Origin: Promicromonospora citrea
GTDB taxonomy: Bacteria; Actinomycetota; Actinomycetes; Actinomycetales; Cellulomonadaceae
Length of the DNA stretch: 33,812 bases
Reading direction: 5' to 3'
Assembly: GCF_013004695.1 (NCBI RefSeq)
Contig: NZ_JABEMG010000042.1
Coordinates: 1 to 33,812 of the forward strand
The translations under genes were made by a program, and so were the position numbers. The notes below the pieces were generated by a model. That model saw only the letters and a program-made list of their open reading frames with translations, was not told where the DNA came from and ran no database searches. Positions within the stretch are counted from its first letter, which is position 1. Each line of letters starts with the position of its first letter. This document shows, one piece after another, positions 1-7,700 of this stretch.

Positions 1-459
1 GTCTCGGCCGTCGACGGCGTCGACCTCGACCTGAGAGCCGGCGAGGTCCTCGGCGTCGTGGGCGAGTCCGGCTGCGGCAAGTCCACGCTCGCGCGGATGC
101 TCGTCGGCCTCGAGCGCCCCGACGCCGGGACCCTCGCCTACCGCGGCACCGACGTCACGCGGATGCGGCGGGCCGAGCACGCCGTCATGCGCCGCGGCGT
201 CCAGATGGTCTTCCAGGACCCGTACGCCTCCCTCGACCCGCGGATGACCGTCGAGCAGGTGGTGGCCGAGCCGCTCGCCGCCGCCCGCACGGGCACCCGG
301 GCGGACCGCCGCCGGCGCGCCGGGGAGCTGCTCGAGCTCGTCGGGCTCTCGGCCGGGATGCTGGGGCGCTACCCCCACCAGTTCTCCGGAGGGCAGCGCC
401 AGCGCATCGGCATCGCCCGGGCCGTGGCGCTCTCGCCCGACCTCGTCGTCGCCGACCCG
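1..459 (+). pseudogene. Oligopeptide/dipeptide ABC transporter ATP-binding protein, 5'- and 3'-incomplete
   Basis: The reading frame is open from base 1, so the true start lies outside the window. It shows an OppF/DppF-type nucleotide-binding domain: Walker [10 protein letters not shown] (about residues 20-28), Q-loop MVFQDPYASLDPR (about 70-82), and signature FSGGQRQRIGIARA (about 128-141). Walker B begins as DLVVAD, but the catalytic Glu, the D-loop (SALD), the H-loop and the C-terminal oligopeptide-transporter extension are all absent. After VVADPT the frame runs into unrelated membrane-protein sequence (next entry). This family normally powers peptide import at the inner face of the membrane; as written the fragment cannot hydrolyse ATP. 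The break lies at about 450-462, where the usual GCCGAC-GAG-CCGACG has lost its GAG. The cause may be a chimeric contig end or a real deletion. The family call is firm, the cause is not. Confidence 0.85.
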
Positions 460-717
460 ACGATGTGGCTCTGGCACGGCGGCGCCGCGCTCGCGACGGT
501 CGCCGTCCTGTACGGCGGGGAGCGCCTGCTCGCCCGGCTCCGCGCGCTCGGCCTGCGGGCCGCCGCGTGGTTCCGGCCCGGCCTGCCGACGCCGGTCCGG
601 CTGCCCGTCGCCGTCCCGCGCCCGGCTGTGCCCGACTGGTTCACCGGGACCGTCCCCGCCCGGCCCGAGGTGTCGCCGTCGCGGCGCCGCGGGCCGCCGC
701 CCGCCCTCGCGTACTGA
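460..717 (+). pseudogene. C-terminal tail of a small membrane protein fused to the broken ABC ATPase
   Basis: From about base 460 the same frame encodes a sequence with no ABC character. One probable membrane helix (MWLWHGGAALATVAVLYG, roughly 463-516) is followed by basic GERLLARLRALGLRAAAW and a Pro/Arg-rich tail ending at TGA 715-717. It looks like the last quarter of a small actinobacterial membrane protein whose 5' part is missing. I do not recognise a named family. It sits 100 bp upstream of the PepSY gene on the same strand, so it is probably the upstream partner of that gene in the intact genome. An automated caller would report one fused protein from GTG 58 to 717; that product is unlikely to be real. 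Confidence 0.6.
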
Positions 718-742
718 GCCCACCACCCTCGAGCACCGGCCG

Positions 743-781
743 GTCCCGGCGTGCCCGCGCGCCCGCGCGCGGCCCCGGGAC
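743..781 (+). terminator. GC-rich stem-loop between the membrane-protein tail and the PepSY gene
   Basis: Arms GTCCCGG (743-749) and CCGGGAC (775-781) enclose a second stem CCGCGCG (755-761) / CGCGCGG (766-772) with a CCCG loop. No T-tract follows. It could be a terminator or attenuator after the upstream gene; low-complexity GC runs make the exact fold uncertain. Confidence 0.45.
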
Positions 782-817
782 GGTCCGTGCTGCCCTCAGG
801 ACCCGAAGGCGAGAGCC

Positions 818-2281
818 ATGACGACGAGCACGACCACGACCCCGACGACACCGACTTCCGCACCACCGGCACCGGCACCACCGGCCGCCCGGCGGTCCCG
901 CCGCCCCGGGTGGTTCGGCGCCCTGCTGCTGCGGCTGCACTTCTACGCCGGCCTGCTGGTCGGCCCGTTCATCCTCGTCGCCGCCGTGAGCGGCGCGCTG
1001 TACGCGCTCACCCCCGCGATCGAGCAGGTCGTGTACCGGCACGAGCTGACGGCGCCCGTCACGGCCGACCGGATCGACCTCGCCGAGCAGACCCGGATCG
1101 CGGTCGCCCACGTCGGTGACCCGGGCGCGACGCCGTCCGCCGTCCGCCCCGCGCCGGGGCCGGGGACGACGACCCGGGTCCTGTTCGCGCAGGACGGCCT
1201 GGGCGAGAGCGAGTCCCGCGCCGTGTTCGTGGACCCCGGGACGGGCGAGGTCCGCGGCGACCTCACCGTGTACGGCACGAGCGGCGCCCTCCCGCTGCGC
1301 ACCTGGCTCGACCAGCTCCACCGGAACCTGCACCTCGGGGAACCCGGTCGTCTGTACAGCGAGCTGGCCGCGTCGTGGCTCGGCGTCGTCGCGCTCGCGG
1401 GGCTGGGGCTGTGGGTGCAGCGCGTGCGCCGGTCGCGCGCCCGGAAGGACTTCCTGCGGCCCGCGCGCGGCCGCCGCGGGTACCGCAGGCTCTTCGGCTG
1501 GCACACCTCCGCCGGGTTCTGGGTGCTGCTCGGCGCGCTGTTCCTCTCCGCGACCGGCATCACCTGGTCCCAGTACGCGGGCGGCAACGTCGACGCCCTG
1601 CGGGGCGCGCTCGATGGGGGCACGCCCGCCGTCGACCGGAGCCTGCCCGGTGCCGGCGCCGCGCCCGCCGGTGACCACGCGCACCACGACGGCGGGGCGG
1701 GCGCCGGCGCAGGCCCCGTCGACCCGGCGCTCTTCGACGCCGTCCTGGCCACTGCCCGGACGGTCAACGTGAACACCGACCTGGTCGAGATCACGCCGCC
1801 GTCGGGCCCCGGCGAGGCGTGGGTGGTGCAGGAGATCCAGCGCAGCCATCCGACGGAGGTCGACGCCGTCGCCGTCGACCCCGAGACGCTGCGCGCCGTG
1901 CACCGGGTCGACTTCTCCGGGTTCCCGCTCGCGGCCAAGCTCGCGCGGTGGGGCATCGACGCCCACATGGGGTCGCTGTTCGGGCTGCCGCACCAGATCG
2001 CGCTGTTCCTGCTCGGCAGCGCCATCGCCACGCTGGTGGTGCTCGGCTACCTCATGTGGTGGGCGCGGCGCCCCACCCGGGCCCGCGGCCTGAGGGGCGG
2101 GACGCCGCCGGAGCGCGGCGTGCTGCGGGGCGCGCCGTGGTGGGGCGTCGCGGCGGTGCTCGCGGGCGCCGTCGCCGTCGGCTGGTGGCTGCCGCTGGTC
2201 GGCTGGACGCTCGCCGGCTTCGTCGTGCTGGACGTGCTGCTCGGGTGGCGCGCCGCCGTCAGGCCTCCAGCAGCACCTTGA
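818..2281 (+). CDS. PepSY-associated transmembrane domain protein
   Basis: A 487-residue integral membrane protein of the PepSY_TM family. Members of this family include proteins linked to ferric-siderophore reduction or metal handling, but the role of this one is unknown. The N-terminus is a disordered Thr/Pro/Ala run (1-30). The first membrane helix follows at about 37-66 (LHFYAGLLVGPFILVAAVSGALYAL), then an extracytoplasmic PepSY-like part, helices near 185-202 and 228-250, a second loop, and three C-terminal helices (about 390-480). Family-typical histidines are visible: LRLHFY, LDQLHRNLHLG, FGWHTSAGFW and IDAHMG. The second loop contains GDHAHHDGG (about residues 286-294), a possible metal-binding patch. 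ATG 818 is preceded by a weak purine-rich stretch (GAAGGCGAG). The 3' end overlaps the convergent alcohol dehydrogenase gene by 23 bp (2259-2281). Confidence 0.85.
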   Translation: MTTSTTTTPTTPTSAPPAPAPPAARRSRRPGWFGALLLRLHFYAGLLVGPFILVAAVSGALYALTPAIEQVVYRHELTAPVTADRIDLAEQTRIAVAHVGDPGATPSAVRPAPGPGTTTRVLFAQDGLGESESRAVFVDPGTGEVRGDLTVYGTSGALPLRTWLDQLHRNLHLGEPGRLYSELAASWLGVVALAGLGLWVQRVRRSRARKDFLRPARGRRGYRRLFGWHTSAGFWVLLGALFLSATGITWSQYAGGNVDALRGALDGGTPAVDRSLPGAGAAPAGDHAHHDGGAGAGAGPVDPALFDAVLATARTVNVNTDLVEITPPSGPGEAWVVQEIQRSHPTEVDAVAVDPETLRAVHRVDFSGFPLAAKLARWGIDAHMGSLFGLPHQIALFLLGSAIATLVVLGYLMWWARRPTRARGLRGGTPPERGVLRGAPWWGVAAVLAGAVAVGWWLPLVGWTLAGFVVLDVLLGWRAAVRPPAAP

Positions 2282-3272
2282 TGGCGCGCCGCTCGTCCAT
2301 GGCGCGGTAGGCCTCCGCGACGTCGGCCAGGGGCAGGGTCAGGTCGAAGACCCTGCCCGGGTCGATCTCGCGGCGCCACACCAGGTCGAGCAGGCGCGGC
2401 AGGTAGGCGCGCACGGGGGCGACGCCGCCGCGCAGCCCCTTGTTGCCCCAGAACAGGGCGTCGACGGGCAGGTCGCCGTGCGGCACGCCGACGACGCCGA
2501 TCGTGCCGCCCGGCCGCGCCAGCTCGACCGCCTGTGTGCGGGCCTCGCCGGTGCCGACGCACTCCAGCACCCCGTCGGCGCCGATGCCCTCGGTGAGCTC
2601 GAGCACCTGCGCCCTGCCCTCCTCGCCGCGCTCGGCGACGACGTGGGTCGCGCCGAACTGCCGCGCCACCTCCTGGCGGTCGGCGTGCCGGCTCATCGCG
2701 ACGATCGTGCCCGCGCCGAGCTGGGCGGCGGCGAGAACGCCGCTCAGCCCGACGGCGCCGTCGCCCACGACGACGACGTTCGACCCCGGTCCCACGTCCG
2801 CGCTGACCGCGGCGTGCCAGCCCGTGCACAGGACGTCCGAGAGGGTGAGCAGGCTCGGGATGAGGTCGGCGTCGGGCTCGCCGGGCGTGGCGACCAGCGT
2901 GCCGTCGGCGTTCGGCACGCGGATCCTCTCCGCCTGGCACCCGTCGTACCCGCCGCCGTGCAGGCAGTTGGCCTGCATGCCCCTGCGGCACACCGCGCAC
3001 GTGTTGTCGCTGTGCAGGAACCCGCCGACGACGAAGTTCCCCGGGCGCACGGTGCGCACGGCGTCGCCGACCTGCTCGACGACGCCGACGTACTCGTGCC
3101 CGATCGGTGTCGGGCGCCTGACCGGGCTGACCCCGCGGTACCGCCAGAGGTCCGAACCGCACACGCAGGTGGCGACGGTCCGGACCACGGCGTCGGTCGG
3201 CTCGACCACCTGCGGGTCGGGCCGCTCCTCGAACCGGACGTCACCGGCTCCGTGAATGATGGCTCCTCGCAT
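2259..3272 (-). CDS. Zinc-dependent alcohol dehydrogenase (MDR superfamily)
   Basis: A 337-residue medium-chain dehydrogenase/reductase expected to oxidise an alcohol or reduce an aldehyde with NAD(P). Catalytic-zinc motifs are present: TCVCGSD near residue 38 and GHEYVGVVEQVG near 60. The structural-zinc lobe has three clear cysteines (CAVCRRGMQANC); the first position of the usual four-Cys set appears to be Asp or Ser. The Rossmann motif is VVVVGDGAVG (about 170-179). I chose ATG 3272 (MRGAIIHGAGDVRF) because family homology begins there; longer readings run through the upstream gene. No strong ribosome-binding site is seen. Arms CGTGAATG (3251-3258) and CATTCACG (3278-3285) bracket the start codon and could form an mRNA hairpin. 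It lies 47 bp downstream of the NmrA-like gene on the same strand, probably in one operon. Substrate unknown. Confidence 0.9.
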   Translation of the reverse strand: MRGAIIHGAGDVRFEERPDPQVVEPTDAVVRTVATCVCGSDLWRYRGVSPVRRPTPIGHEYVGVVEQVGDAVRTVRPGNFVVGGFLHSDNTCAVCRRGMQANCLHGGGYDGCQAERIRVPNADGTLVATPGEPDADLIPSLLTLSDVLCTGWHAAVSADVGPGSNVVVVGDGAVGLSGVLAAAQLGAGTIVAMSRHADRQEVARQFGATHVVAERGEEGRAQVLELTEGIGADGVLECVGTGEARTQAVELARPGGTIGVVGVPHGDLPVDALFWGNKGLRGGVAPVRAYLPRLLDLVWRREIDPGRVFDLTLPLADVAEAYRAMDERRAIKVLLEA

Positions 3273-3319
3273 GGGTCCATTCACGCACGGCGTGTCCAGT
3301 CGGGTGGTGCCGGCGGACC

Positions 3320-4180
3320 TCAGCCCCGGGCGGCGGCGCGCACGACGTCGGCGAGCGGCGTCGGCGTGCGGCCCAGGAGGCGGGCCAGGTCGTCGCCGGG
3401 GGCCACGAGGTCGCCGGCCGCGATCGAGCCGTCGAGCGCGGCGACGAAGCCCGCCGTGCCCTCGTCGAGACCGGCCTGCCGGAGCTCGGCGGCCAGACCC
3501 TCGACCGACAGGTCGCGGTACTCGACGGTGGTGCCGGTGACCTCGGTGACGGTCGCGGCCAGCTCGCCGAGCGTGAAGGACTCGCCGCCGAGCTCGTGGA
3601 CGACGAGGTCGCCGTCGTCCTCCTGGAGCGCGGTGACGGCGGCCGCGGCGAAGTCGGCGCGCGGCGCCGCGGAGATGCGGCCGTCGCTCGCGGCGCCGAC
3701 GATCTCGCCGCGCCGCAGGTACTCGTCCAGGCGGTCGGTGTAGTTCTCCGTGTACCAGCCGTTGCGCAGCAGCGAGACCGGCACGCCCGCCTCCCGCAGC
3801 ACCTTCTCGGTGCCCTGGTGCTCGCCGGCCAGGGGGTTGGAGGTGGCGTCGGCGTTGAGGATGCTCGTGTACGCGATGCGCTCGACGCCGGCGGCGCGCG
3901 CCGCGTCGATCACGGCGGTGTGCTGGGCGACGCGGTTGCCCGGGTCGCTGCCCGAGACGAGCAGCAGGCGCTGCACACCCGACAGCGCCGCGGCGAGGGT
4001 GTCGGGGCGGTCGTAGTCGCCCTCGCGCACCTGCACGCCCCGCTCGGCGAGGTCGGCGGCCCTGGCGGGCGTCCGGGCGATCGCGACGGCGTCGGCGGGC
4101 GCGACGCCCCGCTCCAGCAGCTCGGCGACGGCGAGACGGCCGAGGTGGCCGGTGGCGCCGGTGACGGCGTAGGTGGTCAT
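3320..4180 (-). CDS. NAD(P)H-binding NmrA/QorB-like oxidoreductase
   Basis: A 286-residue atypical short-chain dehydrogenase. The N-terminal Rossmann motif is AVTGATGHLGRLAV (about 5-18). NmrA-type features follow: LLLVSGSDPGNRVAQH, then RIAYTSILNADATSNPLAGEHQGTEKVL, and LLRNGWYTENY. This pattern matches the QorB-like NAD(P)H:quinone oxidoreductase group, which reduces quinones; others in the group act only as redox sensors. ATG 4180 has GGAG about nine bases upstream. The gene is divergent from an HxlR regulator 81 bp away, the usual arrangement in which the regulator controls the reductase. The dehydrogenase downstream is likely co-transcribed, which suggests a small electrophile- or quinone-responsive operon. 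The family call is firm, the regulation inferred. Confidence 0.9.
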   Translation of the reverse strand: MTTYAVTGATGHLGRLAVAELLERGVAPADAVAIARTPARAADLAERGVQVREGDYDRPDTLAAALSGVQRLLLVSGSDPGNRVAQHTAVIDAARAAGVERIAYTSILNADATSNPLAGEHQGTEKVLREAGVPVSLLRNGWYTENYTDRLDEYLRRGEIVGAASDGRISAAPRADFAAAAVTALQEDDGDLVVHELGGESFTLGELAATVTEVTGTTVEYRDLSVEGLAAELRQAGLDEGTAGFVAALDGSIAAGDLVAPGDDLARLLGRTPTPLADVVRAAARG

Positions 4181-4204
4181 GGAGACTCCGATTGCGTGAG
4201 GGAA

Positions 4205-4225
4205 GCACTAACGAATCGAAAGTAC
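4205..4225. promoter_or_regulatory. Candidate HxlR operator between divergent genes
   Basis: Half-sites GCACTAACG (4205-4213) and CGAAAGTAC (4217-4225) form an imperfect 21-bp inverted repeat (6 of 9 positions) around AAT. It sits centrally in the 81-bp divergent spacer, overlapping where the -35 of the HxlR gene would lie. Binding by the neighbouring HxlR protein is inferred from position only. Confidence 0.4.
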
Positions 4226-4248
4226 ACCACGACCGGTGGGCACGGCGG

Positions 4249-4261
4249 TAGTCTTGTCGGC
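4249..4261 (+). promoter_or_regulatory. Leaderless-type promoter of the HxlR gene
   Basis: TAGTCT (4249-4254) is followed by exactly seven bases and then ATG 4262, with no Shine-Dalgarno sequence. This TANNNT-N7-start geometry is typical of leaderless actinobacterial mRNAs. No convincing -35 is seen. Confidence 0.5.
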
Positions 4262-4663
4262 ATGGCTCACGACGCGCGCACCGACGGCCCCGCCCAGGAG
4301 CTGGTCGTCGACGTCTTCGCGCGCGACTGCACCTCGCGCGCCGCGTTCGAGGTGGTCACGTCGAAGTGGGCGTCGCTCGCGCTGCTCGCGCTCGTCGAGG
4401 GCCGGTACCGGTTCAACGCGCTGCGCCGCAAGGTCGAGGGCGTCAGCGAGAAGATGCTGTCCCAGACGCTCCAGGCCCTCGAGCGCGACGGCATGGTCAC
4501 GCGCGACGTCGTCACGACGATCCCGCCGCGCGTCGAGTACGCGCTGACACCCCTGGGCGAGCAGGTCGCCGGCCACCTGCGCGCCCTGGCCGACCTCCTG
4601 GAGGCGCGCGCGACGGAGGCCGTGGCCGGCACGTCGCCCCGGCCCGCCCCGGGCGACGCCTGA
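4262..4663 (+). CDS. HxlR family winged-helix transcriptional regulator
   Basis: A 133-residue DNA-binding protein with the HxlR signature. It opens with CTSRAAFEVVTSKWASLALLALVEG (about residues 20-45), continues as RYRFNALRRKVEGVSEKMLSQTLQALERDGMV (recognition region), and has wing TTIPPRVEYALTPLGEQV. The Cys near residue 21 is the usual N-terminal cysteine of this family, which in several characterised members senses electrophiles or redox state. ATG 4262 fits a leaderless start. It is divergent from the NmrA-like reductase and is presumably its repressor. The C-terminal Pro/Ala tail is unremarkable. Confidence 0.92.
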   Translation: MAHDARTDGPAQELVVDVFARDCTSRAAFEVVTSKWASLALLALVEGRYRFNALRRKVEGVSEKMLSQTLQALERDGMVTRDVVTTIPPRVEYALTPLGEQVAGHLRALADLLEARATEAVAGTSPRPAPGDA

Positions 4664-4692
4664 CCGGCCCCGCCGTCGCCGCCCTGCCGCGT

Positions 4693-4766
4693 CCTCGGCT
4701 TTGAACCCGACGTTTCTCGGCTTTGGAGGCATCCAAAGCCGAGAAACGTCGGGTTCAAGGACGAGG
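4693..4766. terminator. 27-bp perfect palindrome between convergent genes, built from tandem 10-mers
   Basis: Arms 4701-4727 and 4732-4758 are perfectly complementary over 27 bp with a four-base GGCA loop, and five more pairs lie outside (4693-4697 with 4762-4766). The core unit CTCGGCTTTG occurs at 4694-4703 and 4716-4725 (22-bp period). Its inverse CAAAGCCGAG is at 4734-4743, with an 8/10 copy at 4756-4765, again 22 bp apart. It lies between the 3' ends of the HxlR and subtilase genes, so a bidirectional terminator is the natural reading, although there is no T-tract. Confidence 0.8.
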
Positions 4767-4780
4767 CCGTCGTCAGCGGG

Positions 4781-7700
4781 TCAGCGTCGCCGCACCTCCA
4801 GGGCCGACGTCGCCTCGGACGCGTCGTGGTCGTCCGAGCCGGCGTACTGCGCGGTGATCGTGTGGTCCCCGGACCGCAGCAGCGGCGGGACCAGGATCTT
4901 CGCGGTGCCCTTGCGGAGCTTCACGGTGCGCTCGTACGGGTGGCGGTCGCCCTCGCGGGCCACGGTGACCGTGACCGTGCCGGCCGGCGTGCCCGACGAG
5001 CCCTTCCCGGACGACGCGACCGCGACCTTCACCCGGAACGGCTCCAGGAGGTGGACCGAGGCCGGGGCCTCGACCGTGGTGGTGGTCGCCCCGGGCTGCG
5101 CCCCCTCCGGCACGAGGTCACGCACCGCGGTGCGGTGCACGCCGCCCTCGTCGGTGCCGGCGTAGACCCAGGCGCCGTCCGGGCTGACCGTGAGCGAGCG
5201 CACGGACATCGCCGTCAGCCCCTTCGAGGCCGCCGCCCACGTGGCGCCGCCGTCGGCCGAGACGAGCACGCCCGCGCCGTTGGCCGCCAGGCCGTACGGG
5301 CGCCACCGGGCGGCGCCCGCGACGAGGAGCTCGCGGCCGTCCGGCACCTCGACGGCCGCGAACTCGGTGACCGCGGCCGAGGAGTTGGGCACCTCGGCCG
5401 CGACGAAGGTCGTGCCGCCGTCGCGGCTGACCCGGATCCCGGGCTGCTCGCCGACGACCACGCGGCGGGGGTCGGCCGGGTCGACCCAGACCGACCGCGC
5501 CGCGTCCTCGGTCATGCGCGTGCGCTTCGCGCCGAGGTCGTCGGCTCGGTAGAGACCCGTGGACGTGGCGAGCCACAGCCTGCGGGGGTCGGCGGGGTCG
5601 GGCACGATCTGCTCGACGACGGCCCGGAGGTTGTACGTCGTCCACGTCTCGAACCGGTCGGTCGAGACGAGGATGCCCGCCTCGTAGGGCGTCTGGTAGC
5701 CCACGAGCACGGTGTCCTCGTCGTGCGGGGAGACGGCGACCGTCGTCGGCGTGAAGCTGCTGTACGGGCCGACCTGCTCGAGATCGGCGTCCGTGCCGCC
5801 CGCGCCCGTGGTGAGGATGCGGCTCAGGCCGTTGGCGGTGGACCCGACGGCCCAGACGTCGTGGTCGCCCAGCGGCGACTGCGTCACCGCGGTGACCTGA
5901 CGCCCGATGATGCCCTCGTGCCCGATCGAGCCCCAGTCCTGCGAGCCCTCGTCGAGGTCCGCCAGCGACCGCTGGTGCAGGCCCTCGTAGTCGACGGCGC
6001 GCAGCACCGGCTCGCCCTCGGCGTCGACGCCCGCGTGCACGCCCGTGACGTCGGAGCCGGAGACGCCGGTCTTGGTCCAGGTCTCGCCGTCCTGCGTCTC
6101 GTAGTACCCGGCGCCCTCCATCGCGACCACGAGGTGCTCGGCCGGCGTACCCGGCCAGTGGTCGACGTCGGTGGCCAGCGGCCCGTACACGGGCAGCGGG
6201 TGGGTGTCCCAGGTGACGCCGAGGTCGGTGCTCGTGCTGTAGGTCGTCAGGCCCATGGCGTACACGGTGCCCTCCGTCAGCGTGGTGACCGTGACGTAGG
6301 ACTGGCCCGTGTCGGCGCCCGTGGTCCAGGTGGCACCGGAGTCGCGCGAGGTCATGGCCACGCCGTCCCCGAGCACCACGGCCGCGGCGGACCCGTCGGC
6401 CACGACGCCCTGCGGGCGGTCGACGTAGTCGGTGGTCGCGTAGGTCTGGGTGACCTCGCTGCCGCCGGACAGCACGTCGGCGACCCGGTAGACGCCGTCG
6501 AAGGTGGAGATGAGCAGGTGGTCGCCCGCGAAGGCGGCACCGTTGACGAAGCCCGTCCAGGCCGGGGCGACGTGACGCCAGCGCTGCCCGCCGTCCCGGC
6601 TGAGGTAGAGGCCGTCGCTCGTGACGGCGGCCAGCGCGTCGCCCTGGGCGACGAGCTCGTCGATCGCGACGTCGGGGAACGGCAGGACCGTCCAGGTACG
6701 GCCGGCGTCCGGCGTGTGCACGATGCGGCCCGCGTACGACGGGTCGAGCACGACCTGTCCCACGGCGCCGTTCAGCGCGACGTAGAACCCGCCGGGCGTC
6801 GCGGTGTCGGCCACCGGGATGCCCCACCCGTCCGCGACGGGCATGCTGCGCACGCGCTCCCACGTCGCGCCCTGGTCGGTCGTGACGAACGGGTGCACGC
6901 CGCTGCTGGTCATGGCCAGGCCGGTGCCCGGCGCGGTGGGGGAGACGGCGAGCTCCCGGGCCGTTCCGGACAGCCCGACCTGCGCCCAGCCGCCGGCCTG
7001 GTCGGCGCCCTCGGACTGCACGCCGCCGGTCCCGGTCACGGTGCGCCCGGTGATCGTCGCGCGCGCGTCGAGCCCGTAGGTGCCGGGCTCGTCCAGCGGC
7101 ACCGTGCCGCGGAACCAGCCGGGGTTGCCCGCGACGGTGGTCAGCGCGGTGGTGTACTGCTCGCCGGACGGCGCGGTCGCCCGCACCGTCGGCGGTGCCT
7201 CGGGCGCCATCGGGGCGTGGACGAACACCTCGGTGCTGCCGGTCGCCAACGTCGGCGACGCCTGGACCTGCAGCGGCCGGACGTAGCTCGCGTACGGGAC
7301 GCGCACCGTGCTGCCGTCGGAGACCGTGCCCACGACGACGCCGGACGTCTCGGCGTCCACCACGCCGGTCCGCGGCGTCACCGTCAGGTCCACCGACGCG
7401 CTCCGGCCGGCCGGGATCCGCACGGTCCTCGCCGACAGGCGCGCCGTCCCCGTGCTGTCCGCCGACGGTTCGGCGGCCAGCCGCACGGTCACCGCCTTCG
7501 TCCCGGCGTTGCGCAGCACGACCGTGCTGGTGCGGGTGGCGTCGCCGCCCATGTCGGCCAGACCGAGCGACAGCGCGTCGGGGGAGGCGGTGACCCGCTG
7601 GTCGACGGCGGCCGCGACGTCGAGCTTGCCCGCGCCCTGGGCGGACGGGGAGGCGTCGGCGTCGGTCGAGACCAGCGGCTGCGCGCTGCCCACGAGGGTC

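Noticed and set aside
446-459. A 14-mer at the left join (TCGTCGCCGACCCG) that recurs at 33773-33786 near the right edge.
   Set aside because: It encodes common (V)VADP/LVADP codons and the second copy is not at the right-hand join, so it is not evidence of recombination between the edges.
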